Source: Streptomyces phaeofaciens
GTDB taxonomy: Bacteria; Actinomycetota; Actinomycetes; Streptomycetales; Streptomycetaceae
Assembly: GCF_014648915.1 (NCBI RefSeq)
Contig: NZ_BMSA01000010.1
Coordinates: 124,001 to 188,000 of the forward strand
Direction of reading: 5' to 3'
DNA length: 64,000 nt
The notes beneath the pieces were generated by a model. The model was not told the origin of the DNA. It was given only the letters and a program-made list of their open reading frames with translations, and did no database searches. This document shows positions 9,704-18,822 of the stretch, in pieces (within the stretch, counting starts at the first letter, position 1; each line of letters starts with the position of its first letter). The position numbers and the translations under genes were made by a program.

Positions 9704-11271
9704 TTGGCCGCCTCCACCTCGGGCTTGGGGTCCTTCTCGTGTACATCGGACAGGGTCTGCTGGACCGCCGGGTTGACGATGTCCGTGACCGGCTTCGGGT
9801 AGACACCCAGGAAGATCAGCAGCACGATCAGCGGGGCGACGACCAGCAGCTCACGCACGCGGAGGTCGGGCATCGCCGAGACCTCGGGCTTCACCGGGCC
9901 CGTCATCGTCCGCTGGTAGAGGACGAGGGTGTAGAGCGCGGCGAGCACGATGCCGAGGGTGGCGATGATGCCGATCACCGGGTAGCGCGCGAACGTGCCG
10001 ACCAGGACCAGGAACTCGCTCACGAACGGCGCGAGTCCGGGCAGTGACAGCGTCGCCAGGCCGCCGATCAGGAAGGTGCCGGCGAGCACCGGGGCGACCT
10101 TCTGCACCCCGCCGTAGTCGGCGATGAGCCGCGAGCCGCGCCGGGAGATCAGGAAGCCGGCGACCAGCATCAGGGCGGCCGTCGAGATGCCGTGGTTGAC
10201 CATGTAGAGCGTCGCGCCGGACTGGCCCTGGCTGGTCATCGCGAAGATGCCCATGATGATGAACCCGAAGTGCGAGATCGACGCGTACGCCACCAGCCGC
10301 TTGATGTCGCGCTGCCCGACCGCGAGCAGCGCCCCGTAGATGATGCTGATCAGGGCGAGGACGAGGATGGCGGGCGTCGCCCACTTGCTGGCCTCCGGGA
10401 AGAGCTGGAGGCAGAAGCGGAGCATCGCGAAGGTGCCGACCTTGTCGACGACCGCCGTGATGAGGACGGCGACCGGGGCGGTGGCCTCCCCCATGGCGTT
10501 GGGCAGCCAGGTGTGCAGCGGCCACAGCGGCGCCTTCACCGCGAAGGCGAAGAAGAAGCCGAGGAACAGCCAGCGTTCGGTGTTCGTCGCCATGTCGAGC
10601 GTGCCGTTGGCGCGGGCCTCGGCGATCTCCGTGAGGGAGAAGTTCCCGGCGACCACGTAGAGCCCGATCACCGCGGCCAGCATGATCAGACCGCCGACCA
10701 GGTTGTAGAGCAGGAACTTGACGGCGGCGTACGACCGTTGCGTGGACGCCGTCTCCTCTCCGTGCTGGTGGGCCCGGTCCCCGAAGCCGCCGATGAGGAA
10801 GTACATCGGGATGAGCATGGCTTCGAAGAAGATGTAGAAGAGGAAGACGTCGGTGGCCTCGAAGGAGATGATCACCATCGCCTCGACGGCCAGGATCAGC
10901 GCGAAGAAGCCCTGGGTGGGCCGCCAGCGCTTGCTGCCGGTCTCCAGCGGGTCGGCGTCGTGCCAGCCCGCCAGGATGATGAACGGGATCAGCAGCGCGG
11001 TGAGCGCGATCAGCACGACCGCGATGCCGTCCACGCCCAGTTCGTACCTGACCCCGAACTCCTTGATCCAGGAGTGGGACTCGGTGAGCTGGTAGCGGTC
11101 GCCGTCCGGGTCGAAGCGGACCAGGATCGCGATCGCCAGGGCGAGGGTGGCGAGCGACACGAGCAGGGCCAGCGACTTGGCGGCGTTGCGCCGGGCGGCC
11201 GGGACGGCGGCCGTGGCGACCGCCCCGATCGCCGGAAGGGCCGCCGTCGCTGTCAGCAGAGGAAAGGACAT
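9700..11271 (-). CDS. nuoM: NADH-quinone oxidoreductase subunit M
   Basis: Second antiporter-like pump subunit of complex I, 523 aa and highly hydrophobic. Family landmarks are ELGVDGIAVVLIALT near residue 80, FAFAVKAPLWPLHTWLPNAMGEATAPVAVL with the conserved pump lysine, and LVAYASISHFGFIIMG. ATG 11271 is preceded by GAAAGG in the minus-strand sense only weakly, but it gives the expected N-terminus and leaves a 5-nt gap to nuoL. It ends overlapping nuoN. Confidence 0.95.
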   Translation of the reverse strand: MSFPLLTATAALPAIGAVATAAVPAARRNAAKSLALLVSLATLALAIAILVRFDPDGDRYQLTESHSWIKEFGVRYELGVDGIAVVLIALTALLIPFIILAGWHDADPLETGSKRWRPTQGFFALILAVEAMVIISFEATDVFLFYIFFEAMLIPMYFLIGGFGDRAHQHGEETASTQRSYAAVKFLLYNLVGGLIMLAAVIGLYVVAGNFSLTEIAEARANGTLDMATNTERWLFLGFFFAFAVKAPLWPLHTWLPNAMGEATAPVAVLITAVVDKVGTFAMLRFCLQLFPEASKWATPAILVLALISIIYGALLAVGQRDIKRLVAYASISHFGFIIMGIFAMTSQGQSGATLYMVNHGISTAALMLVAGFLISRRGSRLIADYGGVQKVAPVLAGTFLIGGLATLSLPGLAPFVSEFLVLVGTFARYPVIGIIATLGIVLAALYTLVLYQRTMTGPVKPEVSAMPDLRVRELLVVAPLIVLLIFLGVYPKPVTDIVNPAVQQTLSDVHEKDPKPEVEAAK

Positions 11272-11276
11272 CGGTA

Positions 11277-13190
11277 TCAGACCGCCCTCATCAGCAGGGT
11301 CGCGGCGATGAGGACCGCCGCACCGCCGAACATCGAGACCGCGTACGACCGCGCGAAGCCGTTCTGGAGCCGGCGCAGCCGCCCGGAGAGGCCGCCGACC
11401 GAGGCCGCCGTGCCGTTGACGACTCCGTCGACCAGGGTGTGGTCGACGTACACCAGGGAGCGCGTGAGGTGTTCGCCGCCGCGGACCAGGACCACGTGGT
11501 TGAAGTCGTCCTGCAACAGGTCCCGGCGGGCCGCGCGGGTGAGCAGCGAGCCGCGCGGGGCGACGGCCGGGACGGGGCGGCGGCCGTACTGGGCGTAGGC
11601 GATCGCCACACCGATCACCAGGACCACCATCGTGGCGAGGGTGACGGTGAGGGCGCTGACCGGCGAGTCGCCGTGGGAGTGGCCGGTGACCGGCTCCAGC
11701 CAGTGCACGAAGCGGTCGCCGATGCTGAAGAACGCGCCCGCGAAGACGGAACCGAAGGCCAGCACGATCATCGGGATCGTCATGGACGACGGCGACTCGT
11801 GCGGGTGCGGCTCGTGCCCGTGCTCGTCGGGCTGCCAGCGCTTCTCGCCGAAGAAGGTCATCAGCATCACGCGTGTCATGTAGTACGCGGTGATGGCCGC
11901 GCCCAGCAGGGCGCATCCGCCGAGGATCCAGCCCTCGGTGCCGCCCTTGGCGAAGGCCGCCTCGATGATCTTGTCCTTGGAGAAGAAGCCGGACAGACCG
12001 GGGAAGCCGATGATGGCGAGGTAGCCGAGGCCGAAGGTGATGAAGGTGATCGGCATGTACGTCCGCAGGCCGCCGTAGCGGCGCATGTCGACCTCGTCGT
12101 TCATGCCGTGCATGACCGAGCCGGCGCCGAGGAACAGGCCGGCCTTGAAGAAGCCGTGCGTCACCAGGTGCATGATCGCGAAGACGTAGCCGATGGGGCC
12201 GAGTCCCGCGGCCAGCACCATGTAGCCGATCTGCGACATCGTCGAGCCGGCCAGCGCCTTCTTGATGTCGTCCTTCGCGCAACCGACGATCGCACCGAAC
12301 AGGAGCGTGACGGCGCCGACGATCGTGACGACGAGCTGGGCGTCGGGCGCGCCGTTGAAGATCGCCGCCGAGCGGACGATCAGGTACACGCCGGCCGTGA
12401 CCATCGTCGCCGCGTGGATGAGGGCCGAGACCGGGGTCGGACCCTCCATCGCGTCCCCGAGCCAGGACTGCAACGGCACCTGGGCGGACTTGCCGCAGGC
12501 GGCGAGCAGCAGCAGCAGGGCGATCGCGGTGAGCTTGCCCTCGGAGGCGTCACCGGCGATGCCGGGCTCGCCCTCCGAACCGAGCAGCGGTCCGAAGGCG
12601 AAGGTCCCGAAGGTGGTGAACATCAGCATGATGGCGATCGACAGACCCATGTCGCCGACGCGGTTGACCAGGAAGGCCTTCTTCGCGGCGGTGGCGGCGC
12701 TGGGCTTGTGCTGCCAGAAGCCGATCAGCAGGAAGGAGGCGAGACCGACGCCCTCCCAGCCGACGTACAGCAGCAGGTAGTTGTCGGCGAGGACGAGGAT
12801 CAGCATCGCCGCGAGGAACAGGTTGAGGTAGCCGAAGAAGCGGCGGCGCCGCTCGTCGTGCTCCATGTACCCGATCGAGTACAGGTGGATCAGCGAGCCG
12901 ACGCCCGTGATCAGCAGCACGAACGTCATCGACAGCTGGTCGAGACGGAAGGCGACGTCCGCCTGGAAGCCCTCGACGGGGATCCAGGTGAACAGGTGCT
13001 GGGTCAGGGTCCGGTCGTCGGCGCTCCTGCTCAGCAGGTCCCCGAAGAGGATCGCGCCGAACACGAAGGAGACGGTCGACAGGAGTGTGCCGATCCAGTG
13101 GCCGACGGCGTCGAGCCGGCGGCCACCGACCAAGAGGACGGCCGCTCCGAGCAGGGGCGCCGCGATCAGCAGCGCAATCAGGTTCTCCAC
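11277..13190 (-). CDS. nuoL: NADH-quinone oxidoreductase subunit L
   Basis: Largest membrane subunit of complex I, 637 aa, carrying the antiporter-like core and the C-terminal lateral helix that runs along the membrane arm. Landmarks are DQLSMTFVLLITGVGSLIHLYSIGYM, GWEGVGLASFLLIGFW, CGKSAQVPLQSWLGDAMEGPTPVSALIHAATMVTAG and the His-rich loop HEPHPHESP. It uses a GTG start 15 nt after the nuoK stop. Confidence 0.95.
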   Translation of the reverse strand: MENLIALLIAAPLLGAAVLLVGGRRLDAVGHWIGTLLSTVSFVFGAILFGDLLSRSADDRTLTQHLFTWIPVEGFQADVAFRLDQLSMTFVLLITGVGSLIHLYSIGYMEHDERRRRFFGYLNLFLAAMLILVLADNYLLLYVGWEGVGLASFLLIGFWQHKPSAATAAKKAFLVNRVGDMGLSIAIMLMFTTFGTFAFGPLLGSEGEPGIAGDASEGKLTAIALLLLLAACGKSAQVPLQSWLGDAMEGPTPVSALIHAATMVTAGVYLIVRSAAIFNGAPDAQLVVTIVGAVTLLFGAIVGCAKDDIKKALAGSTMSQIGYMVLAAGLGPIGYVFAIMHLVTHGFFKAGLFLGAGSVMHGMNDEVDMRRYGGLRTYMPITFITFGLGYLAIIGFPGLSGFFSKDKIIEAAFAKGGTEGWILGGCALLGAAITAYYMTRVMLMTFFGEKRWQPDEHGHEPHPHESPSSMTIPMIVLAFGSVFAGAFFSIGDRFVHWLEPVTGHSHGDSPVSALTVTLATMVVLVIGVAIAYAQYGRRPVPAVAPRGSLLTRAARRDLLQDDFNHVVLVRGGEHLTRSLVYVDHTLVDGVVNGTAASVGGLSGRLRRLQNGFARSYAVSMFGGAAVLIAATLLMRAV

Positions 13191-13205
13191 GATTCTTCCG
13201 ACCCC

Positions 13206-13505
13206 TTACAGCTTCATCAGGCTGGCGTCGTCGACCGAGGCCGAGTGGCGGGAACGGAACAGCGACACGATGATCGCGAGTCCCACCACGACCTCCGCGG
13301 CGGCGACGACCATCGTGAAGAAGGCGATGATCTGGCCGTCGAGATTGCCGTGCATCCGGGAGAAGGCGACGAGTGTGAGGTTGCAGGCGTTGAGCATCAG
13401 CTCGATGCACATGAACACGACGATCGCGTTGCGCCTGATGAGCACGCCCGTGGCGCCGATCGTGAACAACAGGGCGGCGAGGTAGAGGTAGTTGACGGGG
13501 TTCAC
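13206..13505 (-). CDS. nuoK: NADH-quinone oxidoreductase subunit K
   Basis: Small membrane subunit of complex I, 99 aa with three transmembrane helices. The conserved buried glutamates are in FMCIELMLNACNL and AAAEVVVGLAI, both part of the proton path. Its length is typical of the family. The GTG start overlaps the nuoJ stop (GTGA). Confidence 0.95.
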   Translation of the reverse strand: MNPVNYLYLAALLFTIGATGVLIRRNAIVVFMCIELMLNACNLTLVAFSRMHGNLDGQIIAFFTMVVAAAEVVVGLAIIVSLFRSRHSASVDDASLMKL

Positions 13506-14356
13506 TTCGACGCCTCCTCGGTCCGCCGGGAGTTCCGCTCGAGGTGCGGCGGCTCGGTCCCGGTGCGCTCCAGGCGTTCCTGGGCGCGCTGTTCCAGGGC
13601 CTTGAGGTCGGCCATCGCCTCGGTGGACACGTCACGGATCTGACCGCGCTCACGCAGCGTGCTGCTGACGGTCAGCTCCGACGGGGTGCCGTCGGGCAGC
13701 AGGCCCGCGATGTCCACCGCGTTGTGCCGCGCGTACACACCGGGGGCCGGCAGCGGCGGGAGGTGCTTGCCCTCGCGCACCCGCTGCTCGGCCAGCTCGC
13801 GCTGGGTCTTCGCGCGCTCGGTGCGCTCCCGGTGGGTGAGCACCATGGCGCCGACGGCGGCGGTGATGAGCAGGGCGCCGGTGATCTCGAACGCGAAGAC
13901 GTACTTGGTGAAGAGGAGGGCGGCGAGCCCTTCCACGTTGCCGCTCGCGTTCGCCTCGGCGAGGCCGTTGAACTCCGTCAGGGAGGCGTTGCCGATGCCG
14001 GCGAACAGCAGGATGCCGAAGCCGAGGCCGCACACCAGGGCCAGCCAGCGCTGTCCCTTGATGGTCTCCTTCAGGGAGTCCGCCGCGGTGACACCGACGA
14101 GCATCACCACGAACAGGAACAGCATCATGATCGCGCCGGTGTAGACGACGATCTGCACGATGCCCAGGAAGTAGGCGCCGTTGGCGAGGTAGAACACCGC
14201 CAGGATGATCATGGTGGCGGCGAGACAGAGCGCGCTGTGCACGGCCTTCTTCATGAAGACGGTGCACAGGGCGCCGATCACCGCGACGGTGCCGAGCACC
14301 CAGAACTGGAACGCCTCGCCGGTGGACGTGGAGTAGGCGGCGAGCTGTGCGCTCAT
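13502..14356 (-). CDS. nuoJ: NADH-quinone oxidoreductase subunit J
   Basis: Membrane subunit of complex I, 284 aa. The conserved helix-3 motif YTGAIMMLFLFVVML, the site of a pi-bulge important for gating, is present. The first 165 residues are the membrane core. The remaining roughly 100 residues are a charged cytoplasmic tail (HRERTERAKTQRELAEQRV, then a Pro-rich and acidic end) that the E. coli protein (184 aa) lacks. ATG 14356 overlaps the nuoI stop. Confidence 0.94.
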   Translation of the reverse strand: MSAQLAAYSTSTGEAFQFWVLGTVAVIGALCTVFMKKAVHSALCLAATMIILAVFYLANGAYFLGIVQIVVYTGAIMMLFLFVVMLVGVTAADSLKETIKGQRWLALVCGLGFGILLFAGIGNASLTEFNGLAEANASGNVEGLAALLFTKYVFAFEITGALLITAAVGAMVLTHRERTERAKTQRELAEQRVREGKHLPPLPAPGVYARHNAVDIAGLLPDGTPSELTVSSTLRERGQIRDVSTEAMADLKALEQRAQERLERTGTEPPHLERNSRRTEEASK

Positions 14357-14964
14357 GCCTCCACCTCCTGTTCTTCGGGCTTCTCGCCCTTGGACACGGC
14401 CACCTGGCGCTCCGTACCGGGCGCGGCCTCGGTGACCAGGCCCCGGTAGTAGTCCTGCTCGTCCGTGCCCGGGTAGATCGCGTGCGGGGTATCGACCATG
14501 TTGTCGTCGAGGCCGGCCAGCAGCTGTTCCTTGGTGTAGATCAGGTTGGCGCGGCTGGAGTCGGCGAGCTCGAACTCGTTGGTCATCGTCAACGCGCGCG
14601 TGGGGCACGCCTCGATGCACAGGCCGCACAGGATGCAGCGGGCGTAGTTGATCTGATAGACGCGGCCGTACCGCTCGCCCGGCGAGTAGCGTTCCTCGTC
14701 GGTGTTGTCCGCGCCCTCGACGTAGATGGCGTCGGCGGGGCAGGCCCAGGCGCACAGCTCGCAGCCGACGCACTTCTCCAGGCCGTCCGGATGGCGGTTG
14801 AGCTGGTGCCGTCCGTGGAACCGCGGAGCGGTGGTCTTCTTCTGCTCCGGGTACTGCTCGGTCAGCCGCTTCTTGAACATGGCCTTGAACGTCACGCCGA
14901 AGCCGGCCACGGGGTTCTGGAAACCGGGCGTCGTCTGCCCGGCCTCCTTGGGCTCCTCAGCCAT
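14353..14964 (-). CDS. nuoI: NADH-quinone oxidoreductase subunit I
   Basis: Ferredoxin-like subunit of complex I, 203 aa, carrying clusters N6a and N6b. Two complete 4Fe-4S motifs are visible: CVGCELCAWACP and CILCGLCIEACP. The start was set to ATG 14964 because AAAGGAGG lies upstream at ideal spacing and it gives MAEEPKEAG; a longer reading frame exists but has no such site. The start overlaps the 3' end of nuoH by 8 nt. Confidence 0.95.
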   Translation of the reverse strand: MAEEPKEAGQTTPGFQNPVAGFGVTFKAMFKKRLTEQYPEQKKTTAPRFHGRHQLNRHPDGLEKCVGCELCAWACPADAIYVEGADNTDEERYSPGERYGRVYQINYARCILCGLCIEACPTRALTMTNEFELADSSRANLIYTKEQLLAGLDDNMVDTPHAIYPGTDEQDYYRGLVTEAAPGTERQVAVSKGEKPEEQEVEA

Positions 14965-16321
14965 CGGACGCCTCCTTTCCCTGCAGAGATCCGTCACTCT
15001 GAGTATCGGGCCCGCCACTGACAATCAGCTCGCGCTCCCGGCGCGGACGGCGCCTGGGCACCGGCGGAAGCTCCTGTCCCGGCAGCGGCGGCACGGGGAA
15101 CCCGCCCGCCATCGGGTCGAACTCGGCGGGCGCGGCCGCCGCGGCCCGCGTCTCCTTCTCGCCGCCGCGGAACATGTCCACGACGAAGGAGAGCAGCAGC
15201 AGGGCCAGGACACCGCCGCCGACGTAGAGCGCGATGTCGGCGAAGTCGTAGTTCTCGTTGCGCAGGGTCCGTACGGTCGCGACGAGCATCAGCCAGGTCA
15301 CCGAGACGGGGATCATGACCTTCCAGCCGAGCTTCATCAGCTGGTCGTAGCGGACGCGCGGGAGTGTGGCGCGCAGCCAGATGAAGAAGAACAGCAGCAG
15401 CTGCACCTTGACGACGAACCAGAGCATCGGCCACCAGCCGTGGTTCGCGCCCTCCCAGAAGGAGCTGATCGGCCAGGGGGCCCGCCAGCCGCCGAGGAAC
15501 AGCGTGGTCGCCACGGCGGAGACCGTCACCATGTTCACGTACTCGGCGAGCATGAACATCGCGAACTTGATCGACGAGTACTCGGTGTTGAAACCGCCGA
15601 CCAGGTCGCCCTCGGACTCCGGCATGTCGAAGGGGGCGCGGTTGGTCTCGCCGACCATCGTGACGATGTAGATGATGAAGGAGACCGGCAGCAGGATGAC
15701 GTACCAGCGGTCCTGCTGCTGCTCGACGATCGTCGACGTCGACATCGACCCGGAGTACAGGAACACCGAGGCGAACGCGGCACCCATGGCGATCTCGTAG
15801 GAGATCATCTGCGCGCAGGAGCGCAGTCCGCCGAGCAGCGGGTAGGTCGATCCGGAGCTCCAGCCCGCCAGGACGATGCCGTAGATGCCGACCGAGGCGA
15901 CCGCGAGGATGTAGAGCACCGCGATCGGCAGGTCCGTCAGCTGCATCGTGGTGCGCTGGCCGAAGATCGAGATCTCGTTGCCGGCCGGGCCGAAGGGGAT
16001 CACCGCGATCGCCATGAAGGCCGGGATGGCCGCCACGATCGGCGCGAGGACGTACACCACCTTGTCGGCGCGCTTGACGATGAGGTCTTCCTTCAGCATC
16101 AGCTTCACGCCGTCGGCGAGCGACTGGAGCATGCCCCAGGGACCGTGCCGGTTGGGACCGATGCGCAACTGCATCCAGGCGACGACCTTGCGCTCCCAGA
16201 CGATGGAGAACAGCACGGTCACCATCAGGAAGGCGAAGCAGAACACCGCCTTGATCACGACCAGCCACCACGGGTCGTGGCCGAACATCGAGAGGTCTTC
16301 AGCGGCGAGGTACGGGCTCAT
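14957..16321 (-). CDS. nuoH: NADH-quinone oxidoreductase subunit H
   Basis: Membrane subunit that forms the quinone chamber of complex I, 454 aa. Family signatures WERKVVAWMQLRIGPNRHGPWG and ETNRAPFDMPESEGDLVGGFNTEYSS are intact. It is about 130 residues longer than E. coli NuoH because of a C-terminal Pro/Arg-rich cytoplasmic tail (PVPPLPGQELPPVPRRRPRR). ATG 16321 overlaps the nuoG stop. Confidence 0.95.
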   Translation of the reverse strand: MSPYLAAEDLSMFGHDPWWLVVIKAVFCFAFLMVTVLFSIVWERKVVAWMQLRIGPNRHGPWGMLQSLADGVKLMLKEDLIVKRADKVVYVLAPIVAAIPAFMAIAVIPFGPAGNEISIFGQRTTMQLTDLPIAVLYILAVASVGIYGIVLAGWSSGSTYPLLGGLRSCAQMISYEIAMGAAFASVFLYSGSMSTSTIVEQQQDRWYVILLPVSFIIYIVTMVGETNRAPFDMPESEGDLVGGFNTEYSSIKFAMFMLAEYVNMVTVSAVATTLFLGGWRAPWPISSFWEGANHGWWPMLWFVVKVQLLLFFFIWLRATLPRVRYDQLMKLGWKVMIPVSVTWLMLVATVRTLRNENYDFADIALYVGGGVLALLLLSFVVDMFRGGEKETRAAAAAPAEFDPMAGGFPVPPLPGQELPPVPRRRPRRERELIVSGGPDTQSDGSLQGKEASDG

Positions 16322-18822
16322 GCCTCCACCTCCTTGGGGGCTTCGGCGGCCGGCGTCGCCGGGCCGATGCGGACGAGGGCGCCGGGGGTGGCCCCGGTGT
16401 CGGAGGCGACGCCCCCGCCCACGGAGTTCAGCGGGAGCCACACCACCCGGTCGGGCATCTCGGTGACCTTGACGGGCAGTTCGACCGTTCCCGCGGCCCC
16501 GGTCACCGCGAGGACGGCACCGTCCTCGACGCCGGCCTCCGCGGCCGTGGCGGCGGACACGCGCGCGTGGGCGGCGTGCCGCGTCCCGGCGAGTGCCTCG
16601 TCGCCCTCCTGGAGGAGGCCCCGGTCGAGCAGCAGCCGGTGCCCGGCCAGGACGGCCTCGCCGGCGGCGGGGCGCGGCAGCTGGGCGGCGCTCTCGGTGG
16701 GCTCGCCGGCCCGCGCCCCGTCCCAGGCGCCGAGCCGGTCCAGCTCCGCGCGGGCCGTGCGCAGATCCGGCAGGCCCAGGTGGACGTCCATGGCGTCGGC
16801 CAGCATCTGGAGGACGCGGGCGTCGGACGGCGCCAGCCGGCGGGTCATCTGCTCGGGCTTGAGCGCCGCCTCGAAGAAGCGCACCCGTCCCTCCCAGTTG
16901 AGGAACGCGCCCGGCTTCTCGGCGACCGCCGCGACCGGCAGGACGACGTCGGCGTGCCGGGTGACCTCGCCGGGCCGCAGCTCCAGCGACACCACGAACC
17001 CGGCCTCGGCGAGCGCGGCACGCGCGCGTGCCGGGTCGGGCAGGTCGGCGACCTCCACCCCGGCCACGAGCAGCGCCTGGAGTTCGCCGGTCACGGCGGC
17101 CTCCACGATCTGCCCGGTGTCACGGCCGTAGCGGTGCGGGAGTTCGGCGACGCCCCAGGCGGCGGCGACCTCCTCCCGCGCGCGCGGGTCGGTGGCCGGG
17201 CGTCCGCCCGGCAGCAGCGACGGCAGCGCGCCCGCCTCGATCGCGCCGCGCTCCCCGGCCCGGCGCGGGATCCACACCAGCCGGGCGCCGGTCGCCGCGG
17301 CGGCCCGTACGACGGCGGTCAGGCCGCCGGCCACCGCCGCCAGCCGTTCGCCCACGACGATCACCGCGCCGTCGGCGCGCAGCGCCTCAGCGGCCTTGGT
17401 GCCGTCCACGTCCAGGCCGAAGCCACTGGTCAGGGCGTCCAGCCACTCGGTCTCGGTGCCCGGGGCGGCCGGCAGCAGCGTGCCGCCCGCCTTCTCCAGT
17501 CCGCGGGTGGCGTGCGTGGCGAGGGAGAACACCTTCTGCCCGTGCTTGCGCCAGGCCTTGCGCAGCCGCAGGAAGACGCCCGGCGCCTCCTCCTCCGACT
17601 CGAACCCGATCAGCAGGACGGCGGGCGCCTTCTCCAGCGTGGTGTACGTGACGCCCGTACCGTCGAGGTCGCGGCCGCGGCCCGCGACCCGGGCGGCCAG
17701 GAAGTCGGCCTCCTCGCCGCTGTGCACGCGCGCGCGGAAGTCGATGTCGTTGGTGTCGAGCGCCACGCGCGCGAACTTGCTGTAGGCGTAGGCGTCCTCG
17801 ATGGTGAGCCGGCCGCCGGTCAGTACGCCGGTCCGGCCGCGCGAGGCGAGCAGGCCCTGGGCGGCGATCTGGAGCGCCTCCGGCCAGGACGCCGGTTCGA
17901 GGTCGCCCTCGGCATTGCGCACCAGGGGCGTCTGGAGCCGGTCGCGCTGCTGCGCGTACCGGAACGCGAACCGCCCCTTGTCGCAGATCCACTCCTCGTT
18001 GACCTCGGGGTCCGGGGCCGCCAGGCGCCGCATGACCTTGCCGCGCCGGTGGTCGGTGCGGGTGGCGCAGCCGCCGGAGCAGTGCTCGCACACCGAGTGC
18101 GAGGACACGAGGTCGAAGGGGCGGGAGCGGAACCGGTACGCCGCCGAGGTCAGCGCGCCGACCGGGCAGATCTGGATGGTGTTGCCGGAGAAGTACGACT
18201 CGAACGGGTCGCCCTCGCCGGTACCGACCTGCTGGAGCGCGCCCCGCTCGATCAGCTCGATCATCGGGTCGCCCGCGACCTGGTTGGAGAACCGGGTGCA
18301 GCGGGCGCACAGCACGCATCGCTCGCGGTCGAGCAGCACCTGGGTGGAGATCGGGACGGGCTTCTCGTAGGTCCGCTTGCGGCCCTCGAAGCGGGACTCG
18401 GCCTGCCCGTGCGACATGGCCTGGTTCTGCAGGGGGCACTCGCCGCCCTTGTCGCAGACCGGGCAGTCCAGCGGGTGGTTGATGAGGAGCAGCTCCATCA
18501 CGCCGTGCTGCGCCTTCTCGGCGGCGGGCGAGGTGAGGTGGGTCTTCACCACCATGCCGTCCGTGCACGTGATCGTGCAGGACGCCATCGGCTTGCGCTG
18601 GCCCTCGACCTCGACGATGCACTGGCGGCAGGCGCCGGCCGGGTCGAGGAGGGGGTGGTCGCAGAAGCGGGGGATCTCGATGCCGAGCTGTTCGGCGGCC
18701 CGGATGACCAGGGTGCCCTTGGGCACGCTGGTCTCCGCGCCGTCGATCGTCAGCGTCACGAGATCTTCCGGCGGGACCGCCGCCTCGCCTCCTCCGGAGG
18801 GAGCGCTGGTGGTCACGGTCAT
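16318..18822 (-). CDS. nuoG: NADH-quinone oxidoreductase subunit G
   Basis: Iron-sulfur subunit of the peripheral arm, 834 aa. The N-terminal 2Fe-2S ferredoxin cysteines are in PRFCDHPLLDPAGACRQC. The cluster ligands CPVCDKGGECPLQ, CVLCARC and CEHCSGGC follow, and the large C-terminal region is molybdopterin-oxidoreductase-like. The overlap with nuoF and nuoH at both ends (ATGA) shows tight coupling. Confidence 0.95.
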   Translation of the reverse strand: MTVTTSAPSGGGEAAVPPEDLVTLTIDGAETSVPKGTLVIRAAEQLGIEIPRFCDHPLLDPAGACRQCIVEVEGQRKPMASCTITCTDGMVVKTHLTSPAAEKAQHGVMELLLINHPLDCPVCDKGGECPLQNQAMSHGQAESRFEGRKRTYEKPVPISTQVLLDRERCVLCARCTRFSNQVAGDPMIELIERGALQQVGTGEGDPFESYFSGNTIQICPVGALTSAAYRFRSRPFDLVSSHSVCEHCSGGCATRTDHRRGKVMRRLAAPDPEVNEEWICDKGRFAFRYAQQRDRLQTPLVRNAEGDLEPASWPEALQIAAQGLLASRGRTGVLTGGRLTIEDAYAYSKFARVALDTNDIDFRARVHSGEEADFLAARVAGRGRDLDGTGVTYTTLEKAPAVLLIGFESEEEAPGVFLRLRKAWRKHGQKVFSLATHATRGLEKAGGTLLPAAPGTETEWLDALTSGFGLDVDGTKAAEALRADGAVIVVGERLAAVAGGLTAVVRAAAATGARLVWIPRRAGERGAIEAGALPSLLPGGRPATDPRAREEVAAAWGVAELPHRYGRDTGQIVEAAVTGELQALLVAGVEVADLPDPARARAALAEAGFVVSLELRPGEVTRHADVVLPVAAVAEKPGAFLNWEGRVRFFEAALKPEQMTRRLAPSDARVLQMLADAMDVHLGLPDLRTARAELDRLGAWDGARAGEPTESAAQLPRPAAGEAVLAGHRLLLDRGLLQEGDEALAGTRHAAHARVSAATAAEAGVEDGAVLAVTGAAGTVELPVKVTEMPDRVVWLPLNSVGGGVASDTGATPGALVRIGPATPAAEAPKEVEA

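Noticed and set aside
11439..13643. Long plus-strand His/Glu/Arg/Asp-rich frame over nuoL
   Set aside because: Opposite a fully conserved complex I gene; its composition is the mirror of hydrophobic codons and not a real protein.
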